Origin: Gelatoporia subvermispora B
Taxonomy: Eukaryota; Basidiomycota; Agaricomycetes; Polyporales; Gelatoporiaceae
Length of the DNA stretch: 64,000 bases
Direction of reading: 5' to 3'
NCBI GenBank assembly: GCA_000320605.2
Contig: KB445803.1
Span: 59,504 to 123,503 of the forward strand
In this document: piece after piece, positions 44,477 to 57,700 of the stretch
Numbering within the stretch: the stretch's first letter is position 1
Layout: every line of letters begins with the position of its first letter
The notes under the pieces: generated by a model
Databases searched by the model: none
The model's input: only the letters and a program-made list of their open reading frames with translations
What the model was told of the DNA's origin: nothing
Program-made: the position numbers and the translations under genes

Positions 44477-46563
44477 CTAAGACTGTGCCTCTGATACCTG
44501 TCTCCGAGCTCTTCTCTTGGCCCTCCACTTAGGACCCTTTAGCATAATCAAGGGGACAATCGGGAAGACCGCGGCGCATAGCCCTGAGAGAAGGACGTAT
44601 GTCCACCCGATGCCGATCGCGTTCAGGATGAGATTGATCACAGACACGCAGGCCGCCCCGAAGGAGCATCTCACAAGATTATTCTAGATCGTTCCGTGAG
44701 CGCGCAGTTTCATCATCGATGAGGATCACATACGCAAGCGGTGATAGAGGAACTCATTTCCGGCGCAAGGTCGACCAGTACGGTTGTCACGATGTTGGCG
44801 ATTGCGACAGTCGACCAACCGACTGTGAATCCCAAGTCAGACCGTCTAACCTCACGAAGCACTTGAAACGTGGATCACTCACTGAAGAATAGGAGTACCA
44901 GCGGCCCGGCGATCGACACTCCCTTGTCGAGACACCAGCCATAGCCAATGCACGTAACAATGAAGACAGTGATGTACACTGGCATCGTCCTCAGCCTAGC
45001 ATGCTCGATCGGGAAGTGTTCTTCCATCGTGACATGCTGAACCTGCGCCTTCTCCACCCCGCCGCTCTCCTGCGCTCGGCGCATGAGCGTCTGCCTGATT
45101 CTCTGGTAGTCGTGATCTAGAAGCCGCCCTGTGACAAGCCCACCGATCATCATGCCGCCGCCGATTGACAGGAAGCACAGCCCGGTCTCTATCTCGCTCA
45201 ACCATGGGTAGACGGTCTGGAAGAGTGAGGAGATACTAGCGGTCACCGCGTAGAAGACTGCGTATGGTATAGCTTGGTAAAGCAGGAGGAGAGAGACGTC
45301 TGGGTAGAGGAACAGGAGCAGAGGGTTCCTGAACTTCCGCACTGGGGCTCGTGCGGACGGGGCGGCGCTAAATCGGCCGCGGCCTATGATAGGGAAGAGG
45401 GGTCTGTACAGATGCGGGGGTGAAATACTTCCATCACCGACGATAGCTCGAAGGGTCTCTGGGAGTATTCTGACATACAAAAAGACACAAAAAGTCACTT
45501 AGAGTTCGACTGCTCGAGTACAGAACTTACGCGAGAATCAGGACGAAGCACACCATCGTCGCTATGCAAAGGAACCAGAATATTGCTCTGAGCAGAGATC
45601 AGACATGAGATTGATCAAATAGTACTGAAACATACCGCCAGCCGAAACCTTGTGCGAGCAGGCCTCCAAGTACAGGACCAATACACGGGCCAACCTATCA
45701 ACGTTCAGACCTATCTTCACTGAGATAGCAAGAGGTGATTATACCATAGGTCCCACATTCCACAATCCGAAGTATCCTCCACGCTCGTGAGGGGCCGCAA
45801 TGTCACCAATCACGCCTGCGCCTGCGAATTGTAGATTGTCAGACCAGCTGACAGAGACACGATTATATCATCACTTACCGAGGGCGATAGTGCTGGCGGA
45901 ACCCGCGGCTTGTACACAGCGCAACACGAGGAGAAGCCAATAGGCGTTCGTCGGCACAAGCGCGAGACCGACGCAAGAGAGCGCCAATACGAGCAAACAC
46001 GCAAGGAACATAGGCCGTCTGCCCGCTCTGTCGGCTAGAGTGCCCCAGAACATAGGTGCTGGGCAGCAGTCATCAATAAATGTAGTAATGTGACAGGTAA
46101 AGACAGCCATACAAATGCCTTGAAGGACCATGTAGACCGTTACGGTCAGGTTGATGAGCTCGGTTGATTTGTGAAACGCAATTGTCATCACAGGGATGGC
46201 AGGGAGATAGATGTTGGCGGTGAGCGGGCTGGTAAATTTTAATGACCCAAGGTAACAAGAATTGGTTTTTTGGTAAGATTTACCTGAAAATCCCAGCAAG
46301 CGAAGCAGTGCAAACGATAAGCCATTTCTCGGACGGCGTGTAGATACTATATGATCTATGCTCATTCGCAGGAGGCTCTTCATTATTGACGGCTGGGGCT
46401 GGGTCTTCATTTTCTGATATGGAGGGATTATTAAGGATTATGGTTGTAATGCGAGAGCTTTCTTAGTAACCCGCTCACCCTCCACATTCACAGGAGAATT
46501 ATCGTTATCTTGAGGTATCACAGGACCTTCTACGGAGTTCTCTACGCGTCGTGGGTCGGTCAT
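44477..46563 (-). CDS. MFS transporter, DHA1-type drug:H+ antiporter-like
   Basis: About ten minus-strand exons, roughly 530 aa, start 46563 (MTDPRRVENS), stop 44477. A hydrophilic N-terminus is followed by the first transmembrane helix (EKWLIVCTASLAGIFS), joined to PLTANIYLPAIPVM. The loop 2-3 signature of the superfamily is MFWGTLADRAGRRP, and helix 5 has GPCIGPVLGG. A central cytoplasmic loop of about 45 residues precedes the C-terminal six helices (ILPETLRA marks its start). Twelve helices are expected in the plasma membrane, exporting small organic compounds by proton exchange. One intron (from TGTATGGCTG to CTGCCCAG, near 46110-46060) is in frame. Its position between BVMO 2 and SDR 2 makes it the likely transporter of the neighbourhood; the substrate is unknown. 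Confidence 0.9.
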
Positions 46564-48170
46564 AGTGGTCGTTATGTAGGACGTAGACTTTACTGAGAGG
46601 GAGAAAAGCAGAGCGAGAAACCTCAAGCAGGGGCCCAGGGCTTTTGTGACCCACGCTCGCCTACTGCCAGCATTCCAAGAGCGCAAACCGTGATCTTGAG
46701 TTGCCTTTTGCGGAATTTAGAGCTCGGCCGACCACGCCGAATCACATGGCGGACATGCTCACGTGTGGGCGCTTGCTTGCCGTGCGTGGGAGCACTGACA
46801 GGGCGAGTCAAAGGTCCGCTATGCATTGCGTCAGAGAGTCGCCGTTAGCGTAATTTGACACTGTGGATGCCGACGGCAGTAACGTCGGGTGACAGACATA
46901 CGATGAGTAGACGTCCAGCTGAAGCAGGACAAGACCGAGCTGTGTTCTGACTGCTGATGTGCCGATTGACTTGCTGCTCGATCCGCTTGCGCAGAGCGGA
47001 AGGAACAGGAGTTACGAGAAACTATTCCAGTGACAAGTCTGCGTCTGTAGCCAAGGTCTTTGGTAACAAAGTCTAGTCTCTTGTGGTAGCAGGGTTTTTT
47101 GCCAGATAGCACAAAGACGCGACGAAATGACTCCGGAATACGGTACGACCTCCAGGCTCCCAGCTCGTCGCGAGAGTACCTCTCGCTGACTCATAAGCAT
47201 CATTACAACGTCACAGATCTGCGTAGAAGTTGCTTAGGTGTCCAAGATTCTACGGGAGACCGAGTACCTCCGAGAAACGTTTCGCAGAAAATGCACATGC
47301 GTGAAGGAGTCGCCCAGCGAGACAATTCACATGATCTGGAGTCGACAAGTTGCGTCGAGTAAGCCATGGATCAAGTCATAGTTGGCATGAAGCACAGAAA
47401 AGTCATGGGAACAATGAAGATTATTTCTCGGAGCCCGGTGGCCGAATTGCTCAAGAACTCCGCGTTGCATTGATGGGGGCAGCTTCGCGGAACGATGGTT
47501 AAGTAAGATACCGATACCAGCAGAATGCGTACAGTGTATGTGAGGGATTTCAGTGCCACAGAAGTCGAATATCTTCCGCGAGGTCGTGTCATGATTTCTG
47601 TAGTTGCGCAATTATGGATTATGAGGGCCCTACAATTGTCACCACTGAGTAGAGAGTACTGAGCGACTGTTTATAGGAGACCCTGAACTAGGATTTTCGT
47701 AGAGCACTCTCGTAGCCCTTGTATATTGTAGAAGACGCAGCAAGCCTCAGGACGTGGAGCAGTGCAGAAGAGATGATTTGTCGTCCGACACAGCAGGAAT
47801 TTCGGCCGTAGCTGGCACCAGGCTAGGTATGGCATTGGCCCGGGTGTTTCCGGATTAGTACACGTGCATGAGCGCTTGAGTCCTTGACCTGCACTCATTG
47901 ACTATGTAGTTTCACTTCAACGCCTTGTATCATCCACTTTAAATGAAGAGAGATGTGCATCTATTATTTTTTGACTCGCCACTCAATAGCATCCAGTAAG
48001 TGGATGTTGAATATGAATGTGCAAGCTGCTCCCGGACATCGGCCACGACAGGTCCCAACTTGCGTCAGTACTAGTGTCAGTGATGTCATCCGTGATATCT
48101 TCAGCTTGCGTATCAGGCACTCGCGCTTGTTCCTGCCTTCAATTCCCAACTTCTACTATGAAACAAAACC
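46564..48170. other. 1.6 kb without a recognised gene
   Basis: Divergent spacer between the MFS gene and SDR 2. Only short unrelated frames; no repeat noticed. Confidence 0.5.
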
Positions 48171-49405
48171 ATGGCTAACACTGAAGATATCTTACGTGGC
48201 AAGTTGGTACTAATCACGGGCTGCACGTGAGCTGCATCACCACTGGATCGACTGCGCTGGCAGCCGATGTCTAACATTCACTTTCAGAGGAGGCGTTGGG
48301 CAAGCCACAGCACGCGTGTTTGCAGCCCGCGGCTGCTCAGTTGCCATCCACTACAACTCCCCTTCATCACGCGATAAGGCTTTCCAGCTCATCGCGGAGC
48401 TGACTCAGTGCCCCGGTGTGCGCGCGGCTGCTTTCCAGGCAGATTTATCCAGCTACGACGCTACCCGTGCTTTCTATGCTGAGGTGGTCAAGGATCTAGG
48501 AAGTCCCAATATATTGTTTAGCAACCATGGTGTTACAGGCCCGAGGATCGGCCCTGAGGGAGATATCGCTGATGTTAGCCCGGAGGCATTTGAGGAGACG
48601 TGGAGGACAAACGCTGGAACGCATTTCCTGGTAAGACGCGTCCCAACTACTTGGTGTCGCAATTGACCATTGATAATTTGTGACGTATGATAGCTCGCCC
48701 AGCTGTGCATTCCATACATGCAACAGCAGAAGTGGGGTCGCATAATCTTCACGTCTAGGTATGTCTTAGACGTCTCTACCGTAGTTGCTCTCCGCCTATT
48801 CTTATCGAATATGCAGCGTAGCAGCAGGTAACATTTAATTGAGTTTTGGCACTGTGCTGAGATTGAGAGCTGTGACGATAGGTACCGGCGGGGTAATCGG
48901 TCCTCAATATGCTTCGTCTAAAGCCGCGCTTCATGGTTTGATGCACTGGCTATCTCTGAGATACTGTAAAGACGGGATCGTAAGCGACTAAAACAACACT
49001 TTCCACGTCTTGCATCTGCTGACAGACACTACTAGACAGCAAATGTAGTCGCTCCGGCTCTTATTGAAGGTCATCGCTCCTGTCTCGGCGGCAGTATGCA
49101 TACAGTGCTAACGTAATACAGACACCGCAATGATGAGCAATCCGCCGGAGTCTGTCCGAGTGCGTGAAACTCGAAAATGCTGCTAGAGTTTGTTCTGTCT
49201 GACGTTCTATTTCTTACAGAGCAAGATTCCTATCGGACGCCTGGGAAAGCCCGACGAGATTGCGAGTATCGTGACTCTTCTCGCGTCGAACGGGTACATG
49301 ACGAACAAGGTGTGTATCCTATACTTTCGGACGTATATCCTTCCTTTGAACTTAAAGACGTAGGTTATCGTGGCCGATGGAGGGTGGACTATCGGGGGCT
49401 TCTGA
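48171..49405 (+). CDS. SDR 2: short-chain dehydrogenase/reductase (paralogue of SDR 1)
   Basis: Nine exons with exactly the exon sizes of SDR 1 (56, 343, 65, 11, 98, 34, 38, 90, 42 nt), giving 258 aa. Landmarks: KLVLITGCTGGVGQA (cofactor loop), FSNHGVTG, catalytic Ser in IFTSS, the Tyr/Lys pair in QYASSKAAL, and ADGGW near the C-terminus. The 11-nt microexon is at 48817-48827. Predicted NAD(P)(H)-dependent oxidoreductase, 3-oxoacyl-ACP-reductase-like; true substrate unknown. Unlike SDR 1 it has no AKR next to it; its upstream neighbour is the divergent MFS gene. Confidence 0.9.
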
Positions 49406-49857
49406 TGCATTTCGTTATGCTATCCAAAAGATGGACGATTCGAGAGACCCCCACGCACGGTATGCTTGACTCGAGTGCTCTTGCGGGATGATTCGAACTA
49501 TTGGAGCATATTGCTAAGCCAGGACCGCGCATTCATCGACTGTTTGCGCAGCTCGAAGACATCCGGACGTGAATCCCGAATGGCATATCCCTCAATATTG
49601 CTCGTGAGGGAGACAGTAGCTTCACAATTTGTGTGGCCCGATAATGGTGACTGCGTCTTGTATGACATACTTTCAGCTGTCGGGCGCCTCTACTGACGCC
49701 ACACGCCTGGTCTCATCATCCTCAACCGTTGACATGCAGATGCGAGAATGTCACAAGTAAAAATGCACTAGAGCAGAATCAAGCACTCTGACTCTGTACA
49801 CCATCGTCAGACCAGAGACCAAGGATGTATGGAAGTGACTCGCAGAAGGCCTCTTTC
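49406..49857. other. Intergenic, 0.45 kb
   Basis: No feature recognised. Confidence 0.5.
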
Positions 49858-50260
49858 TCATAGCCGTCTGGCAAGAATGCTTTGCTTGCAACTGTTGCAG
49901 GGTAGAGATTCGTCGAACATCTCCTGAATAATCTTCTCCAGGTCGTCCAGCGCAGCTACCGATGCTATCCTCGAAGTCCGTGATACCATGCAGGAAATCG
50001 ATGCAAGACGGATTGTTGTGCTACACTTCGGGTTGGATGTGCATGACGCCTCGGGGATGTTGTCGAAAAGCTGCAAGTATTGGTCGACGTTGGCCTTCAC
50101 TAGATCTTCCATCGCTCCAACACATATGGATACATCTGCAGGGCACAGCTGCTCCCTGCCATCGGAATACCAGAATTCTTCATCGTGCGTGATACTGGGG
50201 GCTCCCTCGTGGACTTCTATGTCTGGATGGGCCTATGTACTGGCGAGCGAAATCATGAGC
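49858..50260 (-). pseudogene. BTB/POZ-domain gene fragment, fused across an internal deletion
   Basis: On the minus strand the leader ends ITHDEEFWYSDG, the BTB opening. It is directly followed in frame by REQLCPADVSICVGAMEDLVKA, which matches the region after the middle domain of paralogues (LSPDDLLRCVEGRVRLVKEA at 12520). About 150 residues between the two are absent. It continues to LDDLEKIIQEMFDESLPCNSC and stops at 49858, losing the W..LP end. The fused frame is open, but the BTB fold is gone. Confidence 0.65.
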
Positions 50261-50933
50261 GAGTCGCGGCAATGAAAGAATACCGAGTGATGCGCAAAGA
50301 CTGAAACGAGCGGTAGAACAATCGACTATCGAGACAACAGCATCTTCCGAGGCCCGCAAGGTGCAGGATGTGGTCGTAGTTACGTTGGCACGTCATCCAG
50401 CACGCGTGTGCAGCGTGTTTATCATGCGGTGACGCGGCGCAAGCGCGGCAGAGTCCAATACGGCGATTCTCACCATTTGATGAGGGAATCCTAATACCAT
50501 TAGGCCTCGGAGTGGATATTTGGAAATGTGATTGGTCGGTCTATTATTTTAATCTGTCTTTACTAGCGAGCCGTGCAACAAGTTCTACTCTGCGATAATT
50601 AAGGGAGCGGAGCATGAGTGCCAAAGTATTTGGGATGGTCTACCTCGAACTTTCCTTCTACATCATTTGCTACACAAAACCTAGCGTACTGTGGTGGATG
50701 GCCTAGTTTATCGTAGTACAATGAAGTTAAAGAGGCCGACTTTTGAACTAAGAGGATCACGAGTTGGACAATCTGTCCACGATTGAAAGACAATTGCATT
50801 ACCACAGCCCTAACGCCGAAATTAAACCAAAGAAACTCTTAAGGGCATCGTGATGTATCTCTCAACAATTTCCCGTATAAGACCCATTGACCTCAACCAC
50901 TATCCGCACATCAGTCAAACATCCACAGGGACT
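50261..50933. other. Intergenic, 0.7 kb
   Basis: No feature recognised. Confidence 0.5.
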
Positions 50934-53208
50934 CTAACAAAGGTAACGCACATCTGCATGCATCAAGCTCACTGCGCGCCCGACCACTTCCGGCTTCATC
51001 CACCCAAGCCAGACGCACCCGAGCAACGCAGCAAGGCCGCCCGCCTTCCCTACGTTACTCAGGATCCGCTTCACTCTCCATCGCCCCGCGCCCTCCGCGA
51101 CATAGTCCTCCCATATGGGTTCCCGCGTGATCCACCAGTACCTGCTGAGCGGACCAGGAAATATGCTGAAGTTCTTGCCGGCGCCGCCCGCGCGGTACCA
51201 CGAGAAGCACTGCGGGTAGACCGAGCGCGCCATGCGCGCCTGCAGCTCGGTGTTGTACGCATCGCATGCGCGGGAAGTCACCTCGAAAGTCCGTGCGTCG
51301 CGTGAGAGGACGGGTGCGCAGAGCTGCAAGATGTAATTGGTCTGGCACTCCTCGAAAAAGATGATAGAGCCGATGCTGGTGTTTGCGTTGGGGCCTAGTG
51401 AGATGACACAAGCACTAGCATCAGCATAGTGCGAAGCGCCGCGGAACGGAAAGCAGCTGACCTCCCAGCATGTAGAAATTCGGGAAGCCGGGGACACTGG
51501 TTGCACGGTAGGCGGTAGGGCCACCTTGGGATTTATAATACTCTTGAATTGTCTGTCCATCTTTGCCACGAATTGGTATCGGGTATGTATCCTGGAATTG
51601 CATCAATAACAAAAGTTCAGAAAGTCAGGACTGGTACGCACTGCAACGTATCCCGTGGCAAAAATGATCACATCGAACGGGATATTTGCGCCTGAGGTGC
51701 GCGTCATGAACAGCTCCTGGGACTGGGTATAGTCTCACGAACCTTTCTTCGTCAAGATCCCTTCCTCGGTAAGTTCTTCGATTCCGTCCCAGTTGAGGTC
51801 TAGATTCGGGCGATGCAGCGCCGTTAGGTATCCTGTATCGATCACCAGCCTTTTACATGCCATCGCTATCCCGAAGTCAGTCCTCAGACGTATGGACTAT
51901 GTCCGTCAAGGAAAACATACGATAGTTCGGCATTAGCTTATCATGATGCTTCGCCGGCGTTACACTCCTAATGAAACCTTTGAGGCTCTGGGTATGCGTG
52001 GCAAACGTTACACCTTGGATCATGATCATCATTCTCAACGAGTAAACACTCATATCACGCACCTCCTCCGCAACTTCGCGTTGTTTGCTCCCAGCGCTTT
52101 CATACAACGGCCAGTTCCGTTCGAGCTGCCACATGAGGTAGGCGCGGTACGCGCGCATCGCAAGTGGGACGTGGGCGAAGACCCATTTGTGCCAGTCCGA
52201 ATACGCCCAGCGCGACTGCAGCCAAAGGAGCACATATATCGCATTAGTATCATTGTGAGCCACTTGAGGACGACTGAGAAGCGTACGCGGTAGATAAACC
52301 ACGATGGCGTGCGGCAGAAGTTGACGACGTTAATTCCGGGCTCTTTCACGATCTCCGGTATCAGCTGTGCACTGTGCAACGCCCACCCATCATCAGCATC
52401 CTTAGGACGACGTGCGCATCTCAACACGTACCCTGAACATCCATTTCCGATGACCGCGACCCGTTTGTTCTTGAGGTCCACTCCATGATCCCACCTCGCA
52501 GAATGGAACAAGTCGCCCTCGAATCTCTCCCTCCCCTCCAGATCCGAGGGGTACCGCGGGTCCATAAGCAGACCCACCGCAGAGATGAGCACCTCCGCGG
52601 TTGCCTCACTGCGCGTCTTCGTCCTTATATCCTCGAGTTCCAATACCCACACGGCACGGGGCGCATCCCATGTCGCGGAGAGGACGCGCGTGTAAAATTG
52701 GGTGTGGGCATAGAGGGAGTATTTGCGCGCGAGGCCCTGCCAGTATGCCTGGATCTCGGGCTGCGAGACGTGTGTGCGTGACCAGTACGGGTTCGGGTCG
52801 GTCGAGAGGCTGTACCAGTGAGTGGAGACGTCGGAGCAGCAGCCCTAGAGTAGAGGAGAGGCGAACAGGATGAGAAGATTGGTTCAAATGGTGACGGTGG
52901 AGGGTGGACGTACCGGGTAGGTGTTATCGCGCCATGTCCCGCCGACATCCGCACCTTGATCGTAGATCTGGGCAATTCTCAGTTGAGGGGAAGCTGAATA
53001 GATGCGTGTCGGCTCACGGTGAAGTTCTCAAAGCCCAGCTGTCGCTTGAGCCCGATACCGAACGTTAGCCCACCAATCCTTCAAGATGCGACAGAACATC
53101 CACGATCCCGTGTCAGATATTTGCTCTCCACAAACGTTTAGCATGATACACTCACCCAGCTCCAATGATCGCGACACTAGGTCCCTTGGGTCCCTTCTCG
53201 GATGTCAT
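50934..53208 (-). CDS. BVMO 3: Baeyer-Villiger-type FAD/NADPH monooxygenase
   Basis: Eleven exons, about 550 aa, start at 53208 ([11 protein letters not shown]), stop at 50934. FAD motif VAIIGAGIGGLTF, then [10 protein letters not shown] in one exon. The fingerprint [13 protein letters not shown] fits FxGxxxHxxxW[P/D] fully. NADPH motif [10 protein letters not shown]. Also [55 protein letters not shown] and NFSIFPG. A C-terminal hydrophobic segment ([13 protein letters not shown]) suggests a membrane tail. The exon plan is the same as BVMO 2. Expected oxygen insertion next to a carbonyl; substrate unknown. Confidence 0.89.
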
Positions 53209-54740
53209 GTCGCCTTTCAGAGGTCAAGCAGGTCTCAGAGCAGCTTAAGAATCGCGGTGCACGGTTTCTCGGGCAACTCAAAGACCGGCCCTGCTTAAAT
53301 GGTCTCCGCGTTCACAGCCCATCAGTACAGGTGATTGCCGCGAGTCGCAGAGAGCGACCTGTAGTGCACGAGCGCTGGTGGCTGGGCCGAGTTGGGCCGG
53401 AAATTTGGGTAAGATGCATTTGAGCAGGTACACAGTGGGAGGTCGAGGTGCTTCACGTAAATGCTTGAGATCCCAGGTCTCCCCGAGGTGGCTCGCACTG
53501 GAAGGCCGAGGTTGCTACCTTATTTGGTCGGAAAGCGAGAGATGTTTGTAACAGTATATGACGCATGGTGATATCGGAGAATACTGCAATAATCTCAGCG
53601 ATGCACGCAAGTAGAATATAATGTGATTTGTGGTGAGGAGGATGGAACTGGTGGCAGAAGAGAAAAGAGACTCGATGAGGTCGCAAGTCGGTGTACTCGA
53701 TCGAGTCGATCCCGACACGATCGGAGATCCCGCGAGCAGTGCTGCATGCGACTCGGGAGCGCTCGACTTGAGAAAGTCTCACTCTCGCCTTTGCCGCCAG
53801 GCCTCTTTTGGTCACATATAATCCAATGGCTATCTTCGTAAACTTGTACCGTCATGTATCGCTCAATCGATGCAACCATGTAAGTATCTCTGCAGGTGGT
53901 TCATGATGTAAGGATAATGAGGCAGTTTCCAGCGCTCAAGAACCTCAAGGCTGGAAGAACTCATCATGATTCGGAGAACGGGATGCTACCCCATCGGTAT
54001 GACACTCACCATGCTTACGGTCGGAACACCTTCCCTGTATCGCGGCATCGGCACAGTGGATACGGTTCAATACAGATACCATGGATGCTTGAGGCGCACG
54101 CGCGTATAAGAAAGTCGCACGAAGGAGAAGACGCACACCAGGCACGCCGAACTAAGTAAGGCGATGCGCACGATATCGTGTTCATCGTCCACGACGTAGT
54201 CATCTGCGAGCAGATCATTTTCTGAACTAGCTCAGATCTCCGAGATACCCCCGCATCGTGAGTCGTGACGACAAAAAAACGCACCCCCGACGTCCATAGC
54301 CAGGATGATCTCGCGGGCGAAGGACCCTCTTCCCATCTAGCTGCCCCTGTTGATTGCATTGCACGAGGTTGGATGGCATTTGAGGGCATCTTCGTGGTTG
54401 CAGACAGGCTCAGATGATCATTCTGGCATACAGATTAACCTGGAATTTACTGAGAAAGGGTGATAACTTCGCAACCAAGGCGTCGGAAGCGAGACGGGAG
54501 GAGAACATGACCACGAGAGGCAACTGCACGTGGGCGTCTATACGTAGCTGGGCATCCGGGGCCCCGGATGCGCGGAGAAACCTCGGAAACCTCCTCAACC
54601 ATCGTCCATTGCATGCTCCGCGATATAAGACCGTCCATGCTCCGTTATTTCCTCCTCCTGCTCGACGCACCCTCCACGAGCGAGGCGTTGTCAACTGAGA
54701 ACCAGAACGAAGCAACAATTTTGACAAACTACTGACCGAC
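53209..54740. other. 1.5 kb without a recognised gene
   Basis: Divergent spacer holding the promoters of BVMO 3 and the GH3 gene. Frames at 53453-53815 and 54015-54389 (minus) have no recognised domain. Confidence 0.5.
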
Positions 54741-57700
54741 ATGGCTCCCTCGGACTTCGCGAAAGCAAACATTGCGGATGTCGTCGAGCAGCTTACGACG
54801 GACGAGGCTATCCTCCTCACCGCAGGCGTTGGGTTCTGGCACACACACGCTGTTCCCCGCCTTGGTATACCCGCTCTCAAAGTGAGCGACGGTCCAAATG
54901 GTGCGTTCTCTTCATTGCCCTCATCACTAGGGCTGCGGAGTCCTCTTTCAAGGACTGTGACAGTGGCGAACCGTTACTACTCCAGGTCGGACCACATATC
55001 GGTGCCGCCTGATCATTGGCGCTAGCCGTTTGTATCACCGTCATTTGGCAGGACTGCCGATACCGAGCGGATCAGCTCCAGTTCTGGGTCGACAAGCTCC
55101 TAGGCCGGGTATGAACTCCCCGAGACTACGATAAGGCGGCGGTGCTGTGGGACTACGGTCCGGGCTCTTGACTTTCAAGCGAGGACCTTGCCTGTCTCGG
55201 TCCTGTATGCGGCACTGCATTTTTGGGGGCGAAAGACTGGACTGGATCGTCCTTCGTGACACTACCGTAGCCATTACGTTGCACTAACTCATGTTCCGTA
55301 CTGGCAGGTGTCAGAGGAAACCACTTTTTTATGGGCACACCCGCCAAGTGTCTCCCCTCTGCTACCGCCTTCGCTGCGACATTCGACCCCGCGCTCGTGC
55401 ACGACGTCGGCCTGCACCTCATCGCACAAGAGGCCAAGCTCAAAGCCGCCTCCGTGCTACTCGGTCCAACCTGCAACACGCAGCGGAGCCCGCTCGGCGG
55501 GCGCTCCTTTGAGTCCTTCTCCGAGGACCCGCACCTCTCAGGCATGGTCACCGCTGCGTACGTCAAGGGCGTCCAGGCGGGCGGCATCGGCGCATGCGTG
55601 AAGCACTTTGCGACGAACGACAAGGAGAACGACCGCATGGCGTACGACTCTATCCTCTCCGAGCGCGCGCTGCGCGAGATATACCTCATGCCGTTCATGC
55701 TTGCGGAGAAGTACTCGAAGCCGTGGAGTTACATGACTGCGTGAGTCTCGCGTCTCTGCTCGGGTGTGCAGGTTGGGTCTGATGGCGTTTGTGGACTAGG
55801 TACAACCGGGTGAATGGCACGCACGCGTCAGAGAACCCGCATATCATCCGTGAGATTCTGCGGAATGAGTGGGGCAGCAACGCGATGGTGATGAGCGACT
55901 GGTGCGTACAGCCGCGTATTATTTCTGTCTCGAGATCATTCATCAATGACTCGCAGGTTCGGTGTTTATTCGATCGACCATGCGATCAACGCCGGCCTTG
56001 ACCTCGAGATGCCGGGCACCAACAAGTGGCGGACACTCGACCTCATGAACCGCTCGTGAGTCTTCCGACCTGATCGTCCTTCCGCGGCCTCACGTCACGT
56101 ATCCAGAATTCAGAGCCGGAAAATCATGAAGCGCACAGTCAAGGAGCGTGCCGCGAAAGTGCTCGAGCTCGTGCAGAGGTGCGCGAAGGCCGCGCCGGAG
56201 GTGCGTAGCATGCATCCCTCATGAGCAACTCATCTTAACAAATCACTGTCGCAGATCCTGGACGGAGATGGCGAGGAGCGCACAGTCGATACGGACGCCG
56301 AGAAGGCGCTCATGCGCTCGTTCGCCGCGCAGTCGATTGTCCTTCTTAAGAATGACGGCGGCATCCTACCTATCCATCCCAAGGCACGTCCCATTGGCTC
56401 CTACACATCACTTCCAAGTTCTAACGATTTCCGGGCAGGCGCAGGGACTCAGGAAAATTGCGATTGTCGGCGGGAACGCGAAGGCGCGCGTCCTGAGTGG
56501 CGGTGGGTCTGCGGCGCTGAAGCCGAGCTACTTCACGACACCGTACGATGGGCTCGTTGCTGCACTCAAGGCTGCGGATCCCGACGTGGAGATTACGTAC
56601 TCCGAGGGCGCGCCAGGTGCGTTTCTGTCGCGTGAGTGGATGGTCAGACGGGAGGCTGATGTAGGACAGCGTACATGCAGATGCCGTTGTTGGACCATGA
56701 GCTGACGACGGAGGACGGGCGCCGCGGGTGGATCGGAACGTGGTACTCGCATGAGAACGATGAGAGCATGACACCCCTGAGCCAGCCGGTCGCGACGACG
56801 CATGTCGATGAGACGAGGATGTTCTTCAGGTGCGTCCGTTGCATGTGCAAGGCTGGCACATTGCTAAGCTTTGGTTGTGCGCTTTCAGCACGTCGTACCC
56901 GACGGAGCTCACGAAGCGGTGGACTCTGAGATTAAAGGGTATCCTCACCCCCCGGCCGGAGGACTGCGACTTTGAGTTCGGTCTCCTCTCCGCGGGGCGC
57001 GCGAGGGTCAGTCTCTAGCTTCCTTCCCTGTTTTTTTCGTATCTAATTTTTCCGAACGCTCGCAGCTATACGTCGACGGCGAGCTTGTTGTTGATAACTG
57101 GACGCACCAGCGGCGCGGCGAGGCATTCTTCGGTTCCGGGTCCGAGGAGGAACGTGGCGTCTTCCGGCTCAAGGCGAACACTGCGCACAGCATTTTCGTC
57201 GAGTATTGCAACGTGCGCGCACCCGCGCCGGGCGACCCAGACGAGGCGGTGATGGACTCCAACCCGGGCGTGCGGCTTGGTGGCGCGCCCGTGCAGGACG
57301 CCGACGACCTCATGGCCGAGGCGGTGCAGCTCGCGCGGGAGGCGGACGCGGTCGTCGCTGTCGTGGGGCTGAACGCAGACTGGGAGACGGAGGGCTATGA
57401 CCGGACGACGCTCGCGCTGCCGCAGCGCACGGACGAGCTGGTGAGCAGGGTGGCGAAGGAGAATAAGAGGACGGTCGTCGTTACCCAGGCAGGCTCGGCG
57501 ATCACGATGCCGTGGGTGGATGAGGTGCATGCGGTCGTGCATGCTTGGTACCTGGGGAATGCGACAGGCGAAGCCATTGCGGATGTGCTCACGGGGAATG
57601 TGAACCCGAGTGGGAGGCTGAGCTTGACGTTTGCGAGGAGGCTGGAAGACTATCCGAGCCACGGGCATTTCCACTCGGAGAATGGCAAGGTAAGTAGCTA

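Noticed and set aside
55153..55698. 181-codon minus-strand frame in the GH3 gene
   Set aside because: Antisense to GH3 exon 2 and intron 1.
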